A DNA stretch of 8,588 nt, taken from positions 9,701 to 18,288 of the forward strand of contig DHAI01000017.1 in NCBI GenBank assembly GCA_002397355.1, given 5' to 3'. Both the position numbers and the translations under genes were made by a program. Positions 1-6,143 of the stretch are shown piece by piece; within the stretch, counting starts at the first letter, position 1, and each line of letters starts with the position of its first letter. The notes beneath the pieces were generated by a model that ran no database searches, was not told the origin of the DNA, and saw only the letters and a program-made list of their open reading frames with translations. Source of the DNA: Ruminococcaceae bacterium UBA4958. Lineage in GTDB: Bacteria > Bacillota > Clostridia > Oscillospirales > Acutalibacteraceae.

Positions 1-147
1 TGCTGCTGCCGCGGCTGCCTCAACAGATGGTACCGCGTGCCGAAGGGCGTTGCGCTGACTGCGCGGCAGCAGGAACAGATCGTCGCTCTGCTGATGGCGT
101 GGATCGAGCGCCAGATGGGGAAAAATGAGAACGGGGGAGTAAAATGA
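1..147 (+). CDS. DUF4186-like protein, C-terminal fragment (cut by window start)
   Basis: The first frame is open from base 1 and stops with TGA at 145-147, giving the last 48 residues of a protein whose start lies outside the window. The fragment begins with a Cys-rich patch (CCCRGC), then a basic/aromatic stretch (LNRWYRVPKG) and a helix ending in a WIERQM motif. From memory this order matches the end of DUF4186 proteins, which are small and of unknown function. The match is by recollection of family features, not by alignment. The four clustered Cys residues could bind a metal, but nothing in the fragment proves it. The stop overlaps the start of the ZIP transporter as ATGA, and the sequence just before it (GGGGGAG, 133-139) doubles as the next gene's ribosome binding site. 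The two are therefore probably cotranscribed and translationally coupled. Confidence 0.62.
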   Translation, partial: CCCRGCLNRWYRVPKGVALTARQQEQIVALLMAWIERQMGKNENGGVK

Positions 148-932
148 ACGAAATCGGGCAAGTGGCAGTCGGGATCCTGATCCCGCTGCTTGGCACAACG
201 CTGGGCGCGGCCATGGTCTTTTTCCAGAAAGGCGAAATGCGGCAGAGTGTGCAGAAAGCGATGCTCGGCTTCGCCTCCGGCGTGATGATCGCGGCGTCGG
301 TCTGGTCGCTGCTTCTTCCGTCGATCGAGATGGCGGAAGCGGCGGGCGTGACCGCCTGGCTCCCCGCCGTCGTGGGCTTTTTGTGCGGCACGGGCTTCCT
401 TCTTGCGCTGGATATGCTCATCCCGCACCTGCACCTCGATTCCGACCGGCCGGAAGGGCGCCCCTCCCGGCTGAACCGGTCGTTCATGCTTGTTCTCGCC
501 GTCACGCTGCACAATATCCCGGAGGGCATGGCGGTGGGCGTGGTGTTGGCCGGCATGCTCAGCAACAGCGCCGCGATCTCCGCCGCCGGGGCGTTTGCCC
601 TTGTGATGGGCATCGCCATCCAGAATCTGCCGGAGGGCGCAATCATCTCCATGCCGCTCGTAAGCTCCGGCATGACGAAGAGGCAGTCGTTCGCGTACGG
701 CTTCCTGTCCGGCGTCGTGGAGCCGATCGGCGCTCTGGTCACGATTTTCCTGACGGCGCTTGTCACGCAGATCCTGCCGTATATCCTTGCCTTCGCGGCC
801 GGCGCCATGATCTATGTGGTCGTGGAGGAGCTCATCCCGGAAGCCCAGTCCGGCGAGCATACCAATGTGGGGACCGTCGGCGCGGCTTTCGGGTTCGCAC
901 TGATGATGCTGCTCGACGTGGCGCTGGGCTGA
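144..932 (+). CDS. ZIP family metal transporter (GufA-type)
   Basis: This 262-residue integral membrane protein probably moves divalent metal ions such as zinc, iron or manganese into the cytoplasm. About eight hydrophobic segments are visible, as expected for the family. The diagnostic metal-site motifs are HNIPEG (residues 123-128, TM4) and QNLPEG (160-165, TM5). The TM5 Gln-Asn pair in place of His is typical of the GufA branch. Further acidic residues that fit membrane helices are E193 (in VVEPIG) and E228/E229 (in VEELIP). The short loop at 94-99 (PHLHLD) holds two His but no long His-rich stretch. The start is set by GGGGGAG four bases upstream, and it overlaps the preceding stop by ATGA. 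No promoter was seen between the genes, so expression likely comes from upstream of the window. The metal specificity cannot be read from sequence. Confidence 0.93.
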   Translation: MNEIGQVAVGILIPLLGTTLGAAMVFFQKGEMRQSVQKAMLGFASGVMIAASVWSLLLPSIEMAEAAGVTAWLPAVVGFLCGTGFLLALDMLIPHLHLDSDRPEGRPSRLNRSFMLVLAVTLHNIPEGMAVGVVLAGMLSNSAAISAAGAFALVMGIAIQNLPEGAIISMPLVSSGMTKRQSFAYGFLSGVVEPIGALVTIFLTALVTQILPYILAFAAGAMIYVVVEELIPEAQSGEHTNVGTVGAAFGFALMMLLDVALG

Positions 933-971
933 ACCGGTTCCGGAAAACCGCGCCGCGGCGGCCGGCCGGGC

Positions 972-1001
972 TCATCTTTCTCCTCGTGAAAATCATACAC
1001 A
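972..1001 (+). promoter_or_regulatory. Candidate sporulation sigma-E-like promoter for the dockerin-like gene
   Basis: TCATCTT (972-978) and CATACACA (994-1001) are separated by 15 bases. They resemble the B. subtilis mother-cell sigma-E elements (roughly TCATATT, 13-15 bases, CATACANT). They sit about 55 bases before the start codon at 1056, a reasonable leader length. No good sigma-A pair was seen in this 123-base gap. Such short elements arise by chance, so this is a suggestion only. Confidence 0.3.
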
Positions 1002-1055
1002 GAAAGCGTTTCCCGTCGAAATCTCTGTTACCATGGGGATTGGTGATGGAGAATT

Positions 1056-1883
1056 ATGAAATGGAATGATAAAAACGCTGTTTTCAAAAGCGTCCTTCTC
1101 TGCGCGCTTTTTCTCGCCGTGGTGCCGGCGGCTTCGGGCAACGCGCAGGCGGGCGAAATCTCGGTCTCTTCCGGGACGACGGCGGGGGAACTGAGCGGCT
1201 CTCCCGATCTGGCCGGCAGCGGCGTGAAAGTCACCGTCGTCGGAAAGGACGGGAGCGCTCGGACGGGGGCGCTGCAGGACGGTGACACCGTCCTTGTGCG
1301 GGATGCAGCCGGCAATGTCACGGGCAGCTACCGGATTTCCCTGTCCGGCGCGGATTCCGGTTCTTCCTCCGGAGGGGAGGAAAGTTCGGGCGCGGACGCC
1401 CCGCCCGCGGGCGGTTCTTCCGGCGGTCTTTCCGGAGCGTCGGGGAGCGCGGGCTCCCGGGTGTCGGAAGAATCTTTTCCTTCCGCTTCGCAGCGCGGCG
1501 GGCTTTATCTCTTTTCCCAGCCGGTAACGGTGGAGGATCTGTGCCGGCAGCTCAACTCCCAGAGTGGAAACGTCGCGCTGCGCGCCGTTGTCACAGCCTT
1601 TTCCGGCGCGGTGAAGGGCAGCGGGCCGGTCTGCACGGGGGACACGGTCGCGGTGAAGGATGCTTCCGGGGCGGAGGTCAGCTCCGTCACCGCCGTGGTG
1701 CGGGGCGACCTGACGCGGTGCGGAGAACCGACGTCGGCCGGCTGCTCGCTTTTGTACGACTGCCTGACGGGGAAGCGGAGCCTTTCGGCCGACCTTTCCG
1801 AGGCCGCCGACCTGAACTGCAGCGGCGGCGCCGATACGGCGGATTTGCTGCTGCTGAAAAAGCTGGTTTCCGGCGTCCCATGA
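1056..1883 (+). CDS. Secreted protein with duplicated beta-type module and degenerate dockerin-like C-terminus
   Basis: This 275-residue protein has a signal peptide: a basic start, a hydrophobic core at residues 13-27 and probable cleavage after NAQA at 32. Two related modules follow, at about 40-97 and 157-216. Each ends in a similar hairpin (DGDTVLVRDAAGNV at 76-88, TGDTVAVKDASGAEV at 194-208). A Ser/Gly/Ala-rich linker (about 99-147) joins them. The C-terminus (217-273) has the layout of a type I dockerin: GDL, helix, then a second loop and helix ending in LLLLKKLVSG. The second calcium loop keeps D252, N254, G257, D260 and D263. The first keeps only D218 and G223. Six Cys (163, 193, 222, 230, 236, 255) lie in the second half. 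A carbohydrate or cell-surface role is possible, but no catalytic domain is visible. GGAG at 1048-1051 lies only four bases before the ATG. A terminator follows directly. Its exact function is unknown. Confidence 0.78.
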   Translation: MKWNDKNAVFKSVLLCALFLAVVPAASGNAQAGEISVSSGTTAGELSGSPDLAGSGVKVTVVGKDGSARTGALQDGDTVLVRDAAGNVTGSYRISLSGADSGSSSGGEESSGADAPPAGGSSGGLSGASGSAGSRVSEESFPSASQRGGLYLFSQPVTVEDLCRQLNSQSGNVALRAVVTAFSGAVKGSGPVCTGDTVAVKDASGAEVSSVTAVVRGDLTRCGEPTSAGCSLLYDCLTGKRSLSADLSEAADLNCSGGADTADLLLLKKLVSGVP

Positions 1884-1900
1884 GTCCTATTTTGTTTGTC

Positions 1901-1935
1901 AAAGCGCGGAGCGGAGGATCGCCCCGCGCTTTTTT
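1901..1935 (+). terminator. Intrinsic terminator after the dockerin-like gene
   Basis: A perfect 9-bp stem (AAAGCGCGG at 1901-1909 with CCGCGCTTT at 1924-1932) encloses a 14-base loop and runs into six T residues (1930-1935). It lies 18 bases after the stop codon. It separates the dockerin-like gene from the sporulation unit. It also argues against the longer reading frame that extends the next gene back through this hairpin. Confidence 0.9.
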
Positions 1936-1986
1936 ATGCCCGCCGGCGCAAAAAAGCCGCGGAAGACAACTATTTGCGCACGTCCG

Positions 1987-2015
1987 TCATAAATCAGACG
2001 AGTCCCGAATACCTT
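1987..2015 (+). promoter_or_regulatory. Candidate sigma-E-like promoter for the sipL-like/spoIVA unit
   Basis: TCATAAA (1987-1993) and AATACCTT (2008-2015) are 14 bases apart. They partly match the mother-cell sigma-E elements (roughly TCATATT and CATACANT, 13-15 bases apart). The -35-like half fits well and the -10-like half has mismatches. The location between a terminator and the ribosome binding site is right, and sigma-E control is expected because B. subtilis spoIVA and spoVID are both sigma-E genes. The match itself is weak. Confidence 0.28.
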
Positions 2016-2037
2016 TTCTTAGAAAATGGAAAAGGAG
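2012..2037 (+). promoter_or_regulatory. Ribosome binding site of the sipL-like gene inside a potential hairpin
   Basis: AAGGAG at 2032-2037 lies eight bases before the ATG at 2046 and fixes that start. CCTTTTC (2012-2018) is perfectly complementary to GAAAAGG (2029-2035), which covers the first half of the ribosome binding site. The same TTTTC can instead pair with GAAAA at 2022-2026 across a three-base loop, leaving the site free. The repeats and pairings are visible in the sequence. A regulatory role is inferred, and both stems are short and mostly A-U. Confidence 0.4.
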
Positions 2038-2045
2038 AGAGCTCT

Positions 2046-3578
2046 ATGGATTATATGCTTGAGCGCGAAAGGATTGCCGTCGGGGAAACAATTTTCGACG
2101 GCTGCCAGGAACAGCCGGTTGACATAGACATCAATCTCCCGGATTACTGCCCGGATATCCAGCGGATCCTGAAATGCCAGATCTATCCGCGGATCTCCTC
2201 GCAGAGCGTTACGGGGGACCGTCTGATGATCGACGGGAGCTGCGGCGTGAAAATCTTTTACCTCGACCCGCAGAGCGCCTGCGTCCGCTGCTTCGCGACG
2301 GAAGAGTCCTACTCCGCCGAGATCGCCCTGAAGCAGCAGGCGGACAACGCGCTCGTCCTCGTTTCGCCGCGCGTGGAATATGTCAACTGCCGCGCTTCCA
2401 GCCCGCGCAAGCTGAACATCCACGGCGCCTTCTCCCTTTGCGCCAGAGTCGTCGCAGCGGGGCAGGACGAAGTGGTCGGCAACATTGCGGGCGACGACGT
2501 GGAGCAGTTGAAAACGACGGTTTCGTTCAGCCAGTTCGTCGGCTTTTCCCAGCAGCAGTTCAGCGTGGACGAAGTGCTTGAACTCCCGCAGGGGAAGCCG
2601 CAGGCGGACACCATCGTCCGCGCGGACTCGCACGCCGTGCTGCAGGACTGTAAGGTTACGGCCGGAAAACTGATGACCAAGGGCGAGGTCAGCGTCAAGT
2701 TCCTCTACCTCGCGCCCGGGGACGCCGCGCCGATGGAGACGGCGGAGTATTCCATCCCGTTCACCCAGATGCTGGACTGCGGCGGCGCGGCGGAAGACTG
2801 TATGTGCTTCGTGCGTTTTGCCGTAGCCGGCGTGGACGCGCAGGTGAAAAACGATTATTCCGGAGAAAACACCTACTTCGACACGCAGGCGAAGATCCGC
2901 GCTACCGTGCGGGTTTACCGCAAAACGGAGACCACGTTTGTGAACGACGCCTATTCCCGCCGGTTCGACATGAATATCACCGCGAAGCAGAGGACCGTGG
3001 AGAGCCCCTCGGAAAATCTCTCGGACGTTCTGGTCCATAAAAGCGAGATCGGCGTGGAGGACAACACGATCGCGAAGGTGATCGACGTCTGGAGCGAGAT
3101 GGCGAACGCCAACGGCTCGGTGGAGGACGGCAAGCTGGCGCTGAAGGGCAAGTACAGCCTCTGCGTCCTGGCGCAGGACGACAAGGGCACGCCTTTCTAC
3201 TTTGAGCGCCTGATCGATTACGAGCATCAGATGCCGTGCGCTTCCGCGGGCGACCTGAAGTGCAGCGCGGACGCGTCCGTGGGCGCGGTCAGCTACCGCC
3301 TGGCGGGGAAGGGGATCGAGGTCAAGACGGAGCTGCACCTGGAGGCTGAGATTTCGCAGCGCATCACGTTCAAGGCGATCTCGCAGGTGTCCGCGGACGA
3401 GACGAAGCCCACCGCGAAGGACGACGACGCGCCGCTCTGCCTGTATTACGCGGAGGCGGGCGAAAGCCTCTGGAACATTGCGCGGGAGTACCGCACTTCC
3501 GTGGAGAACATCCGCGCCGAAAACGATCTTTCCGGAGACGCGGTGGAAAACCGCGGGATGCTGATGATCCCAGTGTAA
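2046..3578 (+). CDS. sipL: SipL/SpoVID-type spore coat anchoring protein (three SPOCS domains plus LysM)
   Basis: This 510-residue soluble protein probably binds SpoIVA and tethers the growing spore coat to the forespore surface in the mother cell. Three DUF3794/SPOCS-type beta domains are visible at about residues 28-115, 187-290 and 344-440. Each contains the family's alternating pattern (GSCGVKIFYL, GEVSVKFLYL, GKYSLCVLAQ). A LysM domain fills the C-terminus (466-510), with the typical GESLWNIAREY and a final MLMIPV. In Clostridioides difficile SipL the LysM domain is the part that binds SpoIVA, and B. subtilis SpoVID has the same SPOCS-then-LysM layout. The spoIVA gene is next door, 64 bases downstream, which supports the assignment. 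The frame is open back to 1896, but the ribosome binding site at 2032-2037 and the terminator at 1901-1935 place the start at 2046. Other SPOCS-LysM paralogues exist in Clostridia, so the symbol is by architecture and neighbour, not by alignment. Confidence 0.85.
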   Translation: MDYMLERERIAVGETIFDGCQEQPVDIDINLPDYCPDIQRILKCQIYPRISSQSVTGDRLMIDGSCGVKIFYLDPQSACVRCFATEESYSAEIALKQQADNALVLVSPRVEYVNCRASSPRKLNIHGAFSLCARVVAAGQDEVVGNIAGDDVEQLKTTVSFSQFVGFSQQQFSVDEVLELPQGKPQADTIVRADSHAVLQDCKVTAGKLMTKGEVSVKFLYLAPGDAAPMETAEYSIPFTQMLDCGGAAEDCMCFVRFAVAGVDAQVKNDYSGENTYFDTQAKIRATVRVYRKTETTFVNDAYSRRFDMNITAKQRTVESPSENLSDVLVHKSEIGVEDNTIAKVIDVWSEMANANGSVEDGKLALKGKYSLCVLAQDDKGTPFYFERLIDYEHQMPCASAGDLKCSADASVGAVSYRLAGKGIEVKTELHLEAEISQRITFKAISQVSADETKPTAKDDDAPLCLYYAEAGESLWNIAREYRTSVENIRAENDLSGDAVENRGMLMIPV

Positions 3579-3579
3579 G

Positions 3580-3601
3580 CGGCCCGGAAAACTCCGGGCC
3601 G
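3580..3601 (+). other. Intercistronic hairpin between the sipL-like gene and spoIVA
   Basis: A 9-bp GC-rich stem (3580-3588 with 3593-3601) encloses the four-base loop AAAC and begins two bases after the stop codon. No T tract follows, so it is unlikely to be an efficient intrinsic terminator. It may stabilise the upstream message, mark a processing site or lower read-through into spoIVA. Confidence 0.6.
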
Positions 3602-3642
3602 GTGATCAGACCGAAAATTCTCTGCCTTGAGGGGGAGGTAAA

Positions 3643-5121
3643 ATGGAAGAACAGAATATTTACCGGGATATCTCCGAACGCACCAACGGCGATATCTACA
3701 TCGGCGTCGTCGGCCCGGTGCGCACCGGGAAATCGACGTTTATCAAGCGCTTTATGGACACGGTCGTCGTGCCGAACATGGATTCGCAGTATCCGCGCGA
3801 GCGGGCCATAGACGAGATGCCGCAGTCGGCGGCCGGCCGCACGATCATGACGACCGAGCCGAAGTTCATCCCGGAGAAGGCGGTCACGGTCCATATCGGC
3901 GAAAACGCCACGTTCTCCGTGCGCCTGATCGACTGCGTGGGCTATATCGTGCCGAGCGCCCTCGGCTACATAGAGAACGACAACCCGCGCATGGTCATGA
4001 CGCCGTGGTACAAGGAACCGATCCCGTTCAACATGGCGGCCGAGATCGGCACCAAGAAGGTCATTACGGAGCACTCCACCATCGGCCTCGTCATCACGAC
4101 GGACGGCAGCATCAGCGACATCCCCCGCGCCGAGTACGCGGAGGCCGAGGAACGCGTCGTCGACGAGCTGAAAAAGATCAACAAGCCGTTCATCATGCTG
4201 CTGAACTGCGTGGACCCCGCGACGAACGAAGCGGCGCAGCTCGGCGCGCAGCTCCAGGAAAAATACGGCGTGCCGGTGATGCCGGTCAACTGCCTGAATC
4301 TGGAGGAGGAGGAAATCCGCGGGATCCTCGAAAAAATCCTGTTCGAGTTCCCTGTGCGCGAGGTTCGCTTCGAGATGCCGCGCTGGATTTCCTCGCTGGA
4401 AAAAGACCACTGGCTCCGCTCGTCCGTCTTTTCCTGCATCCGGCAGTCCGCCGCGAAGGTGTCTAAGATCCGCGACGTGGACAATATTGTCGCCGGCGTG
4501 CAGCAATGCGAGTTCGTCAGCGCTTCGCGCACCGTTTCGGTGGATCTCGGCACGGGGCGCGCGCGCGTGGGCGTGCAGTTGGCGCCGGATCTTTTCTACC
4601 GCGTGCTGGGTGAGAAAACCGGCCTTGCAATCACCGACGAGGGCAGCCTGATGGACTGCATGATGAAGCTGGCCGAGATGAAAAAGACCTACGACAAGAT
4701 CGGCGCGGCTTACCGCGACGCGGAGGAAACCGGTTACGGCATCGTGATGCCGGACGTGGATGAGCTCACGCTGGAGGAGCCGGAGATCATCCACCAGGGA
4801 GGCCGCTACGGGATACGCCTGCGCGCCGCGGCGCCGTCCGTCCACATGATGAAGACGCGCATCACGACGGAGATCACGCCGATCGTCGGCTCGGAAAGGC
4901 AGTCGCAGGACCTGATTGATTATATCCTGAAGGAATTCGAGTCGAATCCGTCGCAGATCTGGGAGTCGAACGTTTTCGGCAAGAGCTTGCACGAGCTGGT
5001 CAACGAAGGGCTTCACAACAAGCTGTCGCGCATGCCGGACGACGCGCGCGAGAAAGTCAGGGAAACCATCGAGCGCATCATCAACGAGGGCTGCAACGGG
5101 CTCATCTGCATTATCCTCTGA
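3643..5121 (+). CDS. spoIVA: Stage IV sporulation protein A, coat basement-layer ATPase
   Basis: SpoIVA hydrolyses ATP to polymerise irreversibly on the outer forespore membrane, forming the platform for the spore coat. The product is 492 residues, the same length as the B. subtilis protein. The Walker A motif is GPVRTGKS (24-31, K30), the sensor Thr pair is T70-T71 in RTIMTTEP, and the Walker B Asp is D97 in VRLIDCVGY. These positions agree with the residues known to matter in B. subtilis. The GTPase-like NxxD region is changed to LNCVDP (193-198), consistent with a TRAFAC-type fold that uses ATP. The C-terminal part, needed for anchoring and self-assembly, is complete and ends in LICIIL. 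A strong GGGGGAGG lies four bases before the ATG. The gene follows the sipL-like partner gene with no terminator between them and is closed by its own terminator, so the two probably form one sporulation unit. Confidence 0.98.
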   Translation: MEEQNIYRDISERTNGDIYIGVVGPVRTGKSTFIKRFMDTVVVPNMDSQYPRERAIDEMPQSAAGRTIMTTEPKFIPEKAVTVHIGENATFSVRLIDCVGYIVPSALGYIENDNPRMVMTPWYKEPIPFNMAAEIGTKKVITEHSTIGLVITTDGSISDIPRAEYAEAEERVVDELKKINKPFIMLLNCVDPATNEAAQLGAQLQEKYGVPVMPVNCLNLEEEEIRGILEKILFEFPVREVRFEMPRWISSLEKDHWLRSSVFSCIRQSAAKVSKIRDVDNIVAGVQQCEFVSASRTVSVDLGTGRARVGVQLAPDLFYRVLGEKTGLAITDEGSLMDCMMKLAEMKKTYDKIGAAYRDAEETGYGIVMPDVDELTLEEPEIIHQGGRYGIRLRAAAPSVHMMKTRITTEITPIVGSERQSQDLIDYILKEFESNPSQIWESNVFGKSLHELVNEGLHNKLSRMPDDAREKVRETIERIINEGCNGLICIIL

Positions 5122-5143
5122 CGCCGGCATATGCGAACCACGG

Positions 5144-5170
5144 CCGGGCGGCTGCAGCCGCCCGGTTTTT
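5144..5170 (+). terminator. Intrinsic terminator after spoIVA
   Basis: A perfect 9-bp GC stem (5144-5152 with 5157-5165) with the loop TGCA is followed by five T residues, then CG and five more T. It starts 22 bases after the spoIVA stop. The arms plus loop form a 22-base perfect palindrome. Confidence 0.93.
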
Positions 5171-5221
5171 CGTTTTTCCATGCGATCCTGGAATTTCACC
5201 TATATTCTACGCCGTTTCGGG

Positions 5222-5251
5222 TTGCAATGTCGGACATGATTCGTGTATAAT
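5222..5251 (+). promoter_or_regulatory. Sigma-A-type promoter for the nfnAB operon
   Basis: TTGCAA (5222-5227) and a perfect TATAAT (5246-5251) are separated by 18 bases. This is the best housekeeping promoter in the window. Transcription should start near 5258, giving a leader of about 37 bases. The spacer holds a short palindrome, ATGTC-G-GACAT (5227-5237), touching the -35 element, which could be an operator. The regulator is unknown. Confidence 0.85.
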
Positions 5252-5294
5252 AAAAAGGAAAGACTTATGACTTTTGAGGGTAGGAAGTGTTGAA

Positions 5295-6143
5295 ATGTTT
5301 CGGATTCTGCAAAAGCGCAAGCTCAACGATTCCATGACGCTCATGGTTGTCGACGCGCCGTATATTGCCCGCAAGGCGAAGGCGGGGCAGTTTATCATCC
5401 TGCGCGTCAACGAACAGGGCGAGCGTATTCCGCTTACCGTGGCGGATTACGACCGCGAAAAAGGAACGGTTACCATCATCTACCAGGTCGTCGGCAAGAC
5501 GACGATGCTTCTGGACCGGCTGAACGAGGGCGATTCCATTCTCGATTTCATCGGGCCCCTGGGCAAGCCGAGCGAACTGGAGGGCTACAAGAGAGCGGCC
5601 GTCATCGGCGGCGGCGCCGGCTGCGCGATCGCCTACCCGCAGGCGAAGGCGCTGCATGCCATGGGCACCAAGGTGGACATGATCGCCGGCTTCCGCAGCA
5701 AGGACATCGTTATCCTTGAAGACGAGATGCGCGCCGCGTCGGACAACCTCATCATCATGACGGACGACGGCTCCAACGGCAATCAGGGCTTTGTGACCGA
5801 CGCCCTGAAAAAGCAGATCGAGAACGGCGCAGGCTACGACCTGGTGGTCGCCATCGGCCCGCTCGTGATGATGCGCGCCGTAAACAACGTGACGAAGCCT
5901 TACGGCATCAAGACGATTATCAGCATGAACCCCATCATGATCGACGGGACGGGCATGTGCGGCGGCTGCCGCCTGACCGTAGGGGGGAAGACGAAGTTCG
6001 CGTGCGTGGACGGGCCGGACTTCGACGCGAGCGAAGTCGATTTCGACGAGGCGATCCGGCGCTCCAAGACGTATTTCGAGATGGAGCGCGCCGCGGCGCG
6101 CGATTATCAATGCCATTTAATGGAGGCTGCCAACCATGCCTAA
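5295..6143 (+). CDS. nfnA: NADH-dependent ferredoxin:NADP+ oxidoreductase, small subunit (NfnA-type)
   Basis: This 282-residue flavoprotein of the ferredoxin-NADP reductase superfamily is the NADH-side subunit of the cytoplasmic NfnAB transhydrogenase. That enzyme couples NADH and reduced ferredoxin oxidation to reduction of two NADP+. The FAD-binding motif is RIPLTVADYD (44-53) and the nucleotide-binding loop is VIGGGAGCAIAYP (103-115). The C-terminal [2Fe-2S] site is seen as D217, C222, C225 and C237, agreeing with the unusual one-Asp, three-Cys ligand set known for NfnA. The length fits the family. I chose ATG 5295 because AGGAAG lies seven bases upstream and homologues begin at this MFRILQKR-like segment. 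A TTG at 5274 would add seven unneeded residues. The gene overlaps nfnB by 8 bases. Databases often call this family sulfide dehydrogenase subunit beta or dihydroorotate dehydrogenase electron transfer-like, but no pyrD is present here. Confidence 0.9.
   Translation: MFRILQKRKLNDSMTLMVVDAPYIARKAKAGQFIILRVNEQGERIPLTVADYDREKGTVTIIYQVVGKTTMLLDRLNEGDSILDFIGPLGKPSELEGYKRAAVIGGGAGCAIAYPQAKALHAMGTKVDMIAGFRSKDIVILEDEMRAASDNLIIMTDDGSNGNQGFVTDALKKQIENGAGYDLVVAIGPLVMMRAVNNVTKPYGIKTIISMNPIMIDGTGMCGGCRLTVGGKTKFACVDGPDFDASEVDFDEAIRRSKTYFEMERAAARDYQCHLMEAANHA

Noticed and set aside
930..971. Terminator after the ZIP gene
   Set aside because: Several short GC palindromes occur here, but none forms a long stem followed by a T tract.
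383..1069. Open frame of 228 codons on the + strand inside the ZIP gene
   Set aside because: Arg/His/Gly-rich shadow frame of the ZIP gene that runs past its stop. It has no domain and no start signal.
1896..2045. N-terminal extension of the sipL-like protein by 50 residues
   Set aside because: The extension would begin ahead of an intrinsic terminator (1901-1935) and has no ribosome binding site. ATG 2046 has AAGGAG at a good distance and a typical family start.
2019..3338. Open frame of 439 codons on the - strand opposite the sipL-like gene
   Set aside because: Low-complexity Arg/Val/Leu-rich translation typical of a shadow frame. The SPOCS-LysM protein on the + strand explains the region.
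3370..5199. Open frame of 609 codons on the - strand opposite spoIVA
   Set aside because: It is a mirror of GC-rich third positions in spoIVA. The translation is Arg/His/Asp-rich with no recognisable domain and no suitable ribosome binding site.
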